From positions 372,001 through 436,000 of the forward strand of contig JAPZLL010000008.1 of NCBI GenBank assembly GCA_036250225.1: a stretch of 64,000 bases of DNA. The letters are read 5' to 3'. The stretch is from Cercophora sp. LCS_1 (lineage: Eukaryota > Ascomycota > Sordariomycetes > Sordariales > Lasiosphaeriaceae). The notes under the pieces were generated by a model. That model was not told where the DNA came from, ran no database searches, and was given only the letters and a program-made list of their open reading frames with translations. Shown here piece after piece: positions 44,215 through 53,895 of this stretch (positions within the stretch are counted from its first letter, which is position 1; every line of letters begins with the position of its first letter). A program made the translations under genes and the position numbers.

Positions 44215-44641
44215 CGACGATGTTGTTTTTCTTGCAGTGTGAGCAATTGCCCGCTGTCTGGAAGTCGGGGCCCAATCCTGCGCGCGAAAGCGGGTTGGGT
44301 GTGGTCGTCGGTATATCGTGTCGTTGCTGCGCTCAACTCTCCCAGGGGAAAAAAGTTCTCCAACAGCGAGCTCCATGCCCACTAGCGTGCAAGGATCATG
44401 AATTATCGGCTGACATAATCGCAGCTTTGCTGCCGGCGCGCCTCCATTGGTGGTGGTGGTCTGAGCGTCCCGGTCTTTTGCCTGCCCGCCAGCAAAGCTG
44501 GGCTCCACTCAGTCAATTGAGCAGCATTGGACCTCAAGAGCCTCCGACGACATTGAATCGTCAGCTGTCGCGCAAGCTCTCCTCCCGCCCCGCCATCTTC
44601 AATTGCTTGAGTGCCTGTCGCCAGACAGAACATATATCAAA
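44215..44641. promoter_or_regulatory. bidirectional promoter region, mL44 and 92-aa protein
   Basis: These 427 bp lie between divergent starts of two genes that both look mitochondrial. No specific site is called. Confidence 0.4.
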
Positions 44642-45085
44642 ATGGTATGCTACTCCCTTAATTGAAACCGCGTTGACTAACGATTGCCTAGGGTGGTGGT
44701 CCCAGAGTCCCGTGAGTCCCTTCGAGAACCGCATCGATGAACCGACGAGCGTCTTCCTAACCCAGCCCATCCACAGCTACCCCAAGCATGTTTGGTCTCC
44801 AGCAGGTGGCTGGTACACACAACCGTCCAACTGGAAGAGAAACACGGCCATCGCTAGCGTCTGCATGTGGGTCATCGTTGGCTTCACATGGAAGCTGAGC
44901 GCAGAGATCGAGGAGCGACACAAGATGCCTGAGGCCGGCCGATTCTACCCGAGCAGATAGTATGTCTGATATGGGCACTATTTCGTGATAGGTACTGACT
45001 ACTTTGTTACAGCTGGAGCAGGCAAATTGTCGAGCACGAGAAGAGGGAAAAGGAGAAGGCGCTGCAAACACCAGAGAGCTCATGA
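44642..45085 (+). CDS. 92-aa single-span protein, probably mitochondrial inner membrane (complex I accessory-like)
   Basis: Exons are 44642-44644 (the ATG alone), 44692-44711, 44777-44959 and 45013-45085; the introns are 47, 65 and 53 bp and all junctions keep frame. The protein starts MGGGPRVPYPKHVWSPAGGW, then YTQPSNWKRNTAIASV, one hydrophobic span (VCMWVIVGFTWKL), PEAGRFYPSRYWSRQI, and a charged helix. The PYPKHVWSPAGGWY and RFYPSRYWS blocks recur, from memory, in small fungal mitochondrial proteins thought to be respiratory complex I accessory subunits. The specific subunit name is not certain. The small size, four exons and ATG-only first exon make this gene easy for predictors to miss. 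Confidence 0.75.
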
Positions 45086-45374
45086 TTCGCTGGTTGGTAC
45101 CTCACACAATGCAATGTATAAAGACAAAGAGGTTATTTCGGTACAAATGGAAGCAGATTCATTGAGAAACTATGTCCTGCTCTTTGTTTCTTCGATGTGC
45201 TAACGCGAATTTTTGTGTGTCTGGACTGGGTCTTTGTGACGAAACCACAACTACGAGGCCCGAGGCAGGACTTGGGAAGGTGGCCTAACATATAAAACGA
45301 ACGTTTTTTTCTATTGTTGCTTGATGACTATTCTCGAAAGTCTCAACATCATCAACAACAATACCACCTTCACG

Positions 45375-45983
45375 ATGTCGTCCACTTCTACCCCTTCTAC
45401 AGACAGCGTCCATCCGGTCTCCAACTTTGTCAAAAACCCCATCGATGCCTTCCTCGTTGAGCAGAGCAAGTGCGTTTGCGAAATCTGTCAGTCTAGTGAG
45501 TTGGAAGTGATGGACGTTTCCCAGGGACTTCCTAGAGCTCGTGCTGACTGCGTTCCATGCCTCCTCCCTTGCGGTCACGTCTTTGGGCTGGAATGCCTCT
45601 CGATTTGGTGCGAAACAAAGAGCACATGCCCTAGTTGCAGGTTCGACCTCAAGTACGAGCTCTGTCAACACCGGGCCGGCGTCTTCCCCCTATTCCTCCA
45701 CAGCATCTTCGCAGCACCTGCTACCATCCCAAGTGGGAATCCGTTCCCAAAACAGTGCGGCGACTGTGAACAGGTTACCGATGGTAAGAGTGGGATGCAA
45801 ATCTGGGAGACTCTCCGCGGTGACCTCCAGGTTGCAATCCAAGCGAATAATACAGAAAAAATTGAACGGATCCGTGCAATTTTACACGGGACGGCTGCCT
45901 CGCTCCAGGCAATGGCTCAATCGAAAAGCTGGGACGACAGGCTGGAAAGTATCGTTTCCAGAGTCAGGCTTATAGAAGACTAA
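45375..45983 (+). CDS. RING-like zinc-finger protein
   Basis: The start at 45375 (MSSTSTPSTDSVHP) gives 202 aa; an in-frame ATG at 45324 would add 17. The RING-like segment is CVCEICQSS ... PCGHVFGLECLSIWCETKSTCPSCR: C-x2-C, then C-x-H, then C, then C-x2-C. The usual fifth ligand position is Gly, as in many fungal CGHxFG variants, so it may be a degenerate RING. The C-terminal half is helical with no further domain (WETLRGDLQVAIQANNTEKIERIRAIL). A ubiquitin-ligase role is inferred only from the finger. Confidence 0.65.
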   Translation: MSSTSTPSTDSVHPVSNFVKNPIDAFLVEQSKCVCEICQSSELEVMDVSQGLPRARADCVPCLLPCGHVFGLECLSIWCETKSTCPSCRFDLKYELCQHRAGVFPLFLHSIFAAPATIPSGNPFPKQCGDCEQVTDGKSGMQIWETLRGDLQVAIQANNTEKIERIRAILHGTAASLQAMAQSKSWDDRLESIVSRVRLIED

Positions 45984-46638
45984 CAGACGCAGTGTTCTTT
46001 TTGTCCTCTGAGGACTTACTTAAACGATGAATCTAATCGTTTTAACCAAATATTTTAATCCCAACATACTGCTTGCAAATGATGAGATTGATTTTGCGTG
46101 ACGAAATCACACCCCCCCCCCTCACATGTGCCGAAGTTCGCTATGTCGACCAAGTAGTTTCATCTGCTCCCGCGACCCCGGAACCGCAAACATTGATTAG
46201 GCGCTGATATTCATCAAATACCGACTTAGAGAAGGTCATTATGCTGGAGCGAAGGACACAACGAAGCCACACCACTACAATCGACACTTGGCAGGTCAGC
46301 CATGAGAGAATATGAAACGAAATACCGGCCATAAATCCTTTTCCCCTTTATTCAATAGTGGCACTAGATATCATGCACAAAAATTCCAGGAAATTTCTCA
46401 GATAAAAATGATACATCGACTACGAAGCTATTTTGTTATCAAGGAGTCGAGTTTGAAGTTGAGTTGACAAGCCCCTGAACAGACACTGATCGATTGATAA
46501 GACAACTGATAAGCGATAACGATCTCAGGAAGCTGAAGTTGCCCCTCACCAAGCTACAATCTACCATCCCCAGCTTACGGTTCCAATACAACAGCTGCAA
46601 AACCAGAACACGAAACGTTCAAGATCATCCTAATCAAG
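45984..46638. other. intergenic upstream of tap42
   Basis: AT-rich sequence. A C-run lies near 46110-46120. No gene is supported. Confidence 0.5.
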
Positions 46639-47736
46639 ATGGACGACCAATCAGACAACCCGACTTCCCTCAAAGATCTCTTCGCCACCGCTGAAGAAGC
46701 GCGCACCTCCCTCCTCAACACCCCGCATCCCCCCAACTCACCCACCCACCAAGAAACCGTCCAAACCGCCGTATCGACCTATCAAAACTGCCTGTCACTC
46801 ATCTCCTCCCTCTCTCTTTTCTCCCCAAACGAATCCCTCGACGACCTCTCGACCTCCTCCCTCCCCTACCTCCTAACCCACCACCACCTCGCCGAGCTCA
46901 CCCAAAAGCTCCCCTCCACCTCCCCCAGCGCGCGCAAGGCTCTCCTCACCCAAGCCCGCGACCACTACGAGCGCTACCTCCACCTCCTCGACAACTACGA
47001 CCTCCTCTCGGCGCCACACAAAGCCCTCCTAACCCGCTACGCCGAAGCGCCCACAACCTTTGCAATCGCAAGCGCCTCGGATCCCTCCTCCAAGCGCGAC
47101 GCCAAAATCGCCTCCTTCAAAGCCGAAAAGGAACTCCGCTCTAAACTCGACTTCCTCCGACGCCGTCCCGAATACGCCCTCCGAGGCGACGAGGACGCCA
47201 TCCGCCAAACCCACCTCGCGAATCTCGCATACACAACCCACACGACGTTTCAGTCGCTGGAAGGGTTAAATCGGGAATGGGACATTCTCGCGCAAGCGCC
47301 AGAGCCATTACGTCCGCACACAGAGACGCAGGCAGAGGAAGACGCGCGACGACGGAGCAGGGCGAATGAGGACGGGTACTCGGAACGATTGGATCGGCCG
47401 TTAAGGAGACTGGGTGGTGGGATGAGCGGACCGTTACTCACAAAGGAGGGGAAACCGCTGCAGCCGTTTACGCTGGTGGGGAACAGACAGGAGTTGGCAA
47501 AGGGGGTGTTCCGACCGGGGCATAATTTGCCGACTATGAGTATTGATGAGTATTTGGAGGAGGAGAGGCGGAGGGGAGGGATTATTGAGGGGGGCGGAGA
47601 GGCCAGCGGGATACGGCCTGAGCCGGATGAGGATGATTATGAAAAGGCGGATGCGGAGACTTATAAGGCTAGGGCGTGGGATGAGTTTACGGAGTCGAAT
47701 GCGAAAGGGAGCGGGAATACGCTGAATAGGGGGTAA
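46639..47736 (+). CDS. tap42: Tap42/alpha4 family PP2A-type phosphatase regulator
   Basis: A single 365-aa frame starting MDDQSDNPTSLKDLF in an AAGATGG context. The N-terminal helical repeat region (about 1-250) resembles the TPR-like fold of Tap42/alpha4 (SARKALLTQARDHYERYLHLLDNYDLL; KIASFKAEKELRSKLDFL). The hallmark C-terminal block is GPLLTKEGKPLQPFTLVG, then GVFRPGHNLPTMSIDEYLE and EERRRGGIIEGGG. An acidic tail includes EPDEDDYEKADAETYKARAWDEF. Tap42 binds type 2A phosphatase catalytic subunits and works downstream of TORC1. Confidence 0.93.
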   Translation: MDDQSDNPTSLKDLFATAEEARTSLLNTPHPPNSPTHQETVQTAVSTYQNCLSLISSLSLFSPNESLDDLSTSSLPYLLTHHHLAELTQKLPSTSPSARKALLTQARDHYERYLHLLDNYDLLSAPHKALLTRYAEAPTTFAIASASDPSSKRDAKIASFKAEKELRSKLDFLRRRPEYALRGDEDAIRQTHLANLAYTTHTTFQSLEGLNREWDILAQAPEPLRPHTETQAEEDARRRSRANEDGYSERLDRPLRRLGGGMSGPLLTKEGKPLQPFTLVGNRQELAKGVFRPGHNLPTMSIDEYLEEERRRGGIIEGGGEASGIRPEPDEDDYEKADAETYKARAWDEFTESNAKGSGNTLNRG

Positions 47737-48409
47737 TGGCCGGATTGCAAGGATATGCGAGGGTTTGAAGCCTCTATACCCGGCCCTGGAAGCAACGACG
47801 TGGAAGGCTGACCATAACCCGGTGAAGCGTTAGAATCAACCGCGAGGTATAGAACCTTGAGACATGAGAACCAAATCTTCAGTCAAGGCCTCAAAGTCTC
47901 TATGCTCGATCGACCCTAGTTGTCCCCAGAATTCGGCCTTTGGTACTATAGTGAGATACCCAAGCCCACCATTGTTCGCGTAAACACAAGTATCTAAGGT
48001 ATTACGTGAGCTCGGCATTTTGCCAGCCTTGTGTCAAGTAATAACCCAGGAAGATACGGCTACGGCCTGCGAAAAAGAGGGTTTGACAACGCAAAGACCC
48101 TGCGTTGGTAAACCGTGGCCATGTGCTGTACAGTGGCAGGTTTGGGTGCAGCCCCAAGTGCCCCTGGCATCCCAACTCAACCACACACTGATGCCCACTT
48201 CGATCTCCAGATACAAGTGCTCAAGACATCATCCAAGTAAAATAAAATAGATACTCTGGGAGGCCAGGTAATCGCATGGTAAAACGGTGAAAGAACACAA
48301 CTTCAAAGCAGATGTCCCATTAAATGTACCCGCTTCTTTGTCATATCGGCTTCGTTTCCCCGCCGTATCAACGCCAAATGCAGACATATGTCCATCCGGA
48401 ATGGAAATA
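47737..48409. other. intergenic between convergent genes
   Basis: No gene, repeat or RNA is recognised here. Confidence 0.5.
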
Positions 48410-50908
48410 TCAAAGCACGTCAAGATCTGACCCATCCAAGGTCGATGTGTCGTCAAAGTCATCCCCCTCATCATCTTCTAGCCCAAAACAATCCAGTTCG
48501 GCTTCGACTTGCTGTGTATCATGGCCAGTCGAAGAGATGGTGACATCGACGGACGTCCCAGTTGTTGGAGCTACCGGGGCAGCGTGCTCATCCGGAGCGC
48601 CGGCATTGGCAACACTCCCGACATAACTCCAGGCGACGCTATTGCCGTCATCAACCGTGCTGGCTCCATCGTCCTCAACGTGCTGTGCGAGGGCTTGCCC
48701 CACGGCTTGGTGGCTCGAGGGTACCTCGTAGCGGGCGTCGGCAAACACGCTGTCGGTCGTCGAAAACTGTTCTGATTCAATACTATCTGACATGGCCACG
48801 ACACGACCACGAGGGGGAGCGGTCGTTACGCTCTGGTTGGCGTCTATACTTCTGATACCAGCATCGGTGTAGATGTCAAGATCACCGATACCAAGGTCCG
48901 AGGGTGCAATTGTAGACGCCCGGTCTGTCATGGTGGCTGCAGAGGCGTCTGTTCCCGCTCCAACGGTATGACCGGTGTGGTATCCCGGGCCCGGCTCACT
49001 GGGACCCATATCTGTTGGAGGCACGGGGTCTTGGAAAACACCACCGGAGCCATCATCGAGGCCGCCAGCCCAGATGGGCAAAAAGTTGAGCTCTGCTTCG
49101 TCCAAACTCAAAAGGAGGTGGTTGGAGAGAAAGTAAACAATGCTATTGTTGTCCTCACCCCGGTCTGTCATTCGATCGCAAAGCGGCGGCATCGCATTAC
49201 AGACGTCGTCGCAGTACTCACGCACCCTGAACTCCCTGGTGACCGGAAACGGATAGTACTGGGGCGATCCATCCTCCCCTGGAGCTTCGTGCGAGAATAT
49301 CTGCAGCGTCCCGGCCTCTACGGCACTGTTCAGTTCGGTGTTGTAATTCTGAACAATCCTCCAGAGCTGACGACCCCTAAACGTAGATTCTGAGACTTGG
49401 TCGAAGCGAGAACCTCCCCGCATGCTATTCCAGAAGAAGTTTGTCATGACCTTTTGGTATTCGCTGAGCCTTCCGTAAAGCGTTGTGATCGGAACCGATG
49501 TCGAAATGGGGACGTAGTGCCGTCTTTGGGCCTCAACCAGATCCCTCAGCATAGCAACGATATTACTGTTCAGAGCGGCGGTAACCTTCCGGTGAAAGAT
49601 TGCTACCAATGCTTCCATGAGTGTTTGGTGTGCGGCCTTGAGTCGGTGGTTGTCTGGGAGAGCCTTGATTGCAGGGGCCAGTGCCCGGAGCCTATCCCAC
49701 TCCACGATCCGTCTTTCGAAGGAATCGTGCACGGAATTCGACTGAAGAGTATCTAGAATGTTGGCCATTCGATCTGCAAAAGCTCGACTTGCGTACTCGA
49801 CGGGATCAGAAGGAAAATCGCCGTATTCGTCCCTTCTCCGCTGTGCCCAGGTGTGAGACGGCCGACGTGGTGATGGAATTGTCGCTGCATAGTCAATGGC
49901 TTGTTCGCTGACTAGAATCCGGAAGGAGGCGACCAGAACACTGGGTATTTTGAGGGTGAACGCCAACTGAAAGGCCTTCTCTGGGCATATCTCGATGAAC
50001 TTGGTGTTGGGCGCAGCTAAAAGCCATTGTGTGACGGGATCCACGACAACCTGGGGCACCTCAAGGTGGATTGCGACCTGAGCAACCGTCCACATGCGAG
50101 TAGCCGAGTTGAGTAGAAGACCGTGGCCGTTGATGGCTCGAAGCACGCGCATAATTGCCGCGCAGTGTCGAATACGGCAGTAATCTTCGATTCTCCGCCA
50201 CGACGGAATATCATCCGCGCCCTCCACGTCAAAAATACCCGCTGTTTCCGGATTGATTTTCCATGGGGCAAGATCGATCAAACCTAGACAGAATGTCAGC
50301 CACGGCGAGACCAAGGCGGTTAGTGGAAACTTACAGGATTCACTCTTGCAAGCGTCGTCGTGGCCGAGGGCCAGGATGGCACCGACTGATTTATCGGCCA
50401 GGGGCTTTCGGTACACCCCTGTGTCATCCTTAGTGACGATCAAATCCGGGATATAGTGACCGGCGAGGAACCAGAGCTTCACCGTGTGGGGGAGCCAGAG
50501 CGCAGCAGTGAGGTCTGCCAACTCAGCACCCTCTGACGGGGGCGTGAAGTCGAGGACGTACGCTACACCCGGAGGAAGGATCCCCATCTGAAGACGACGT
50601 CGTGTTCGCTCTTGCCGTTGGGTTGAGAACATTTTGGTGATCTTGCTCGAGCCAAGACCCAGGAGCCTTTCGCTTTTCATCCGGATGCTCATGCTCTGCC
50701 ATTTGGAGCCTCCGCAGGCCCGGGCCTCGGCCAGGTCGCCGTCGAGATTGATCACGGCCAAGACATCCCCATCATCCTCTTGATTGCCCATGACCATCTG
50801 AAGCTCCATCAGGTGGGAATCGGCCGCGTTGGCAGTCGACGGCTCATGATCAGCCGTCCCAGCTGTAGCTAAGCCGAATGGAAAAGTGTAACGCGTCTGG
50901 GATTCCAT
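48410..50908 (-). CDS. large fungal protein of unknown function
   Basis: The start at 50908 (CAAGATGG context, MESQTRYTFPFGLATAG) gives 832 codons, open to 48410; an upstream in-frame ATG at 51058 would add 50 residues. A strong intron signature (GTAAGT ... CTGAC ... TCTAG, minus strand) lies at 50284-50334. It is 51 nt, a multiple of three and stop-free, so both spliced and unspliced forms keep frame; I prefer the spliced exons 50335-50908 and 48410-50283 (815 aa). Recognisable segments: PPGVAYVLDFTPPSEG, ALGHDDACKSESC near the intron, EIPSWRR-like and LRAINGHGLLLNSATRMWTVAQVA, and a long helical middle. The C-terminal about 200 residues are acidic and low-complexity. No domain is recognised and no membrane span is clear. 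Confidence 0.7.
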   Translation of the reverse strand: MESQTRYTFPFGLATAGTADHEPSTANAADSHLMELQMVMGNQEDDGDVLAVINLDGDLAEARACGGSKWQSMSIRMKSERLLGLGSSKITKMFSTQRQERTRRRLQMGILPPGVAYVLDFTPPSEGAELADLTAALWLPHTVKLWFLAGHYIPDLIVTKDDTGVYRKPLADKSVGAILALGHDDACKSESCKFPLTALVSPWLTFCLGLIDLAPWKINPETAGIFDVEGADDIPSWRRIEDYCRIRHCAAIMRVLRAINGHGLLLNSATRMWTVAQVAIHLEVPQVVVDPVTQWLLAAPNTKFIEICPEKAFQLAFTLKIPSVLVASFRILVSEQAIDYAATIPSPRRPSHTWAQRRRDEYGDFPSDPVEYASRAFADRMANILDTLQSNSVHDSFERRIVEWDRLRALAPAIKALPDNHRLKAAHQTLMEALVAIFHRKVTAALNSNIVAMLRDLVEAQRRHYVPISTSVPITTLYGRLSEYQKVMTNFFWNSMRGGSRFDQVSESTFRGRQLWRIVQNYNTELNSAVEAGTLQIFSHEAPGEDGSPQYYPFPVTREFRVREYCDDVCNAMPPLCDRMTDRGEDNNSIVYFLSNHLLLSLDEAELNFLPIWAGGLDDGSGGVFQDPVPPTDMGPSEPGPGYHTGHTVGAGTDASAATMTDRASTIAPSDLGIGDLDIYTDAGIRSIDANQSVTTAPPRGRVVAMSDSIESEQFSTTDSVFADARYEVPSSHQAVGQALAQHVEDDGASTVDDGNSVAWSYVGSVANAGAPDEHAAPVAPTTGTSVDVTISSTGHDTQQVEAELDCFGLEDDEGDDFDDTSTLDGSDLDVL

Positions 50909-53082
50909 CTTGAGTTGCTGGGGCGTCGAGGACTGATGGACAAAGTAGCACGGCGCTTGAAGAGAACGGTCGATATGAGGGTGGAAGGAGGTGCCCGGGA
51001 ATGAAGCAGTCCGCGCAAGGGTTGTCGGCGTGGTTGCTTCAAACCAACTGCACCTCAATGACCACTTTTCACTCCCAAAAATGCAGTTCTCGTAAGTGGT
51101 GTGGTGTATGTTGAAGATGATGATGTGTTCTGCGACGTGGTCATCGACTGCTGCCTAGGGACGAGGAGCAGATGGAAACGGCAAATAATACACCTTAACG
51201 GCCAACTTACACCAGCAGCGATCACTGCCCTGAGATGTAAGTTGAGACGCGGTTAGGTCAGGTTATTCTTTTCCTGGGGCCTGTGTGATAAAATGATGTT
51301 GCTCTTTGGTAATGAAGAAGCAAACAGAGATTGTTGACTGCCACCTTGATGCGCGGTTGCAAGCCAGCCTTGTGCTGGAACCGCGGCAGAGTGATATGCG
51401 GGGCACTTGTGCGGTTGTCACCGGCCTGTTTCTTGCCTCGTCTGGTTGGTCCTGCACGAGTTCCGTTCAGAATCAGCCTGGATTGACGCAGCTGCGGCGC
51501 AGTTGTGGCTCATACTCCCGATACACCTGCACCGAGAGTGCCCGGGTAGCCAAATGATTTTGCACAGAGAGCAACTGAGTAGCAAACCTTGTCTTCTTTG
51601 TTTGAGCCACGGCAAACGAACTTTGGTTTGGAGATCCGTCGCAAAAGCGTTGAGCACGATGCGTTGTGACAACACAAGTGCATGACAGATGATAGATATC
51701 CAATCGGAAGGTGCAGCGACAACCAGGCAACAGCGCATTCAACGTTTCGACATGCAGTGGCCGTGGTTGCCTCGATTGGAGCTCGCATCGTTCTGGCTAT
51801 TGTTCTAAGCTGTTTTATCAACCTTTGGTTCACCACCAAGGCATGAAGTTTGGAGTGAACGAAACCACAATTGCATCCATCAACAAGATCACGGAGTTCG
51901 TTCAGCAGCTCCTGTTTGTCTTGAAGCCAGCCCCTGAGGCTACTTTGACCCACTCCCAAGGCTGAAAGCCCCTAACCCTCGAATTAGCTCTCCGATCAAT
52001 TTGACACTAAAACGTGGTAAATGTTGAATGGCCGAGAAATCGATCGGGGGTTTGGGGTTGGTGAATGGAACTCGATGCATGACGAGGACAAGGCTCTGGG
52101 ATGAGGACGGCGCTCCATCCAAGAACTTGGTGCTTGGTTTCTTGGGTGTCACGTAGAACCTGGAACCAAGCTTTGAAATCCCGTCGCATTGGTGGCGCCT
52201 TGCGGGCAAAACAATCATATAGCGGAGGAAATGGCATTTCAATGGGGAAAACAACATCGATGACATGTTTCCAGTCAGTAGGTCATGTCAACGGTCTTCC
52301 AAAGCACCCCTGTTACCGTCCCTGGCAACCCTGAGCCCCACCGATGACCACGGATCACTACCCACCTACCCCACAGTTCGGGAGGCCAGAACGGTCTCCC
52401 GATCCCTTCCCTTACTCCGCGCAATGCCAATTCCCGTCCCAGCCCTCCCCTCCCAGACCATGGTATTTCCATTCTACCCCATGGGATTGCCGCCCAACCA
52501 CAAACGAGGGAAGGCAAACTCACCACCACCACCACCACCACCGACCAATCTGCCGATGATGAGCAGATTTTGACTTGACCTGATCTCAGACCGGAACTTT
52601 GCACCCGAGTCATTCCGCATCGGACGGGGACCCCGCACGTCACCGACAGCGGCCTGATGCTTGTTCGAAGCTCGAACCTGCCACCGCTTTGGTCAACTTG
52701 TCTTATCAGGGTTAGACTCTTAGCTACACTACACTAGAAGTACACCAGTGCCAGGGGGGCTCCGGACCAACTGGACGCGCAGGCGCGGTCCGTGGCTTGG
52801 AGAAAGATGGTCGCGTGCCCCATGGTTCCAATTTTTGTGATACACTCCATCCTCGGGAGAGCTCGTGTTTCCCTCCCATCCAGCCCAGAGAGAGAGAGAG
52901 AGATACAGAGAGCAACAGCTGGCATAGCTCGAAGCTCGAAAATAAACCCGCTCATCGCTTCCAGCACACAACGATTATCCTTTCTTATCTCCAACAATCT
53001 CGATTCCTCTCCCTCCAAACAGGCTACCTTATCCCTTCACAGCTTCAAGACGTTGCCCACTCACCGCTTACACAAACAAAAC
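50909..53082. other. 2.2-kb intergenic, upstream of two divergent genes
   Basis: Short frames (for example 51510-51959 minus) show no family resemblance. A small AG-repeat lies near 52887-52904. No RNA or transposon is recognised. Confidence 0.4.
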
Positions 53083-53472
53083 ATGACCGCTCCAACCAGA
53101 GCTCCCTCCTCTTCCACGATGCCCTCTTCCTCCACAACAGCAGCCGGGACATCAGTCCCGCGGCCCAGACCAGCCGTGTAAGAAGATCCTCCACCCGAAC
53201 CCCCCGTCCTTATCTCAATTACCTTTCCTTCCTCCACCCTGGTCTCGTTTCCCCCATGTTATTATTACCCACGCCACCTCGTCATGCTCATGGTTACCTT
53301 ACCCAGTCGCGGGCCAGGCCGCACCCTGACTGTCGTCGGACTCGCCATTGTCGGCGCCGGGATAGGCTTCAACTACGTTGCCAAGACGATGCGCGAGAAC
53401 GAGCTCGCACAAAAGAAGTCGGGTACGGGTAATTTTTACGTTAGTGTTGATAGGAGCGGTGGTGGTATCTGA
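53083..53472 (+). CDS. 86-aa single-span protein of unknown function
   Basis: Exons are 53083-53177 and 53307-53472, with a 129-bp intron (GTAAGA ... ACCCAG). The N-terminus is Thr/Ser/Pro-rich (MTAPTRAPSSSTMPSS). The second exon gives RGPGRTLTVVGLAIVGAG, one hydrophobic span, IGFNYVAKTMRENELAQKKS and the C-terminus FYVSVDRSGGGI. Small proteins ending in a (Y/F)VSVDRSGGGI-like motif occur in many filamentous ascomycetes, as I recall, but I know of no assigned function. A mitochondrial or ER membrane location is a guess from size and the single span. Confidence 0.65.
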
Positions 53473-53895
53473 GTCAGTCACAAACACCAAACAACACAAA
53501 ATATCGCGAAACCGTATCTCCTTGGGTTTGGTAAACGGTGTGCAACAAGACGTGAAGGTGGGTTGGGGATAAGTGGTATGGCCTTTATGGTGTCTTCGGC
53601 GTTTTTGCAAGGTTTGGGTTATTCTCAAGGTATCAATTTCAACACATGCAGAAACAAACTTGCTGAGAAATGATGTGTTGATTACCACATTGACAAACCC
53701 CTTCTGTCCCAGCCAGGAGGGCGTTGGACTCATTCATCATCGCCAACCTGGACTCAACTATACAAGCAACATGGCGTATCTCAATACAAAAATCCAAGAC
53801 CGAGTCCATGCGAGCATGCTAGGATATGCTAACGCCGCCCAATGCAGTAATGCCAACTGAAATCACCAGAACGCCCAAATCCGTGCCGTTTTGCA
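53473..53895. other. intergenic between convergent genes
   Basis: Nothing was recognised between the 86-aa gene and the channel gene 3' end. Confidence 0.5.

Noticed and set aside
51510..51959. 149-codon minus-strand frame with a helical-looking start
   Set aside because: The second half is Cys/Ser-rich and incoherent, and no start context or family match supports it.
52640..52700. GTTCGA-containing stretch as part of a tRNA
   Set aside because: The TTCGAAGCTCGAA sequence is a short palindrome; there is no acceptor stem, D-arm or anticodon arm around it.
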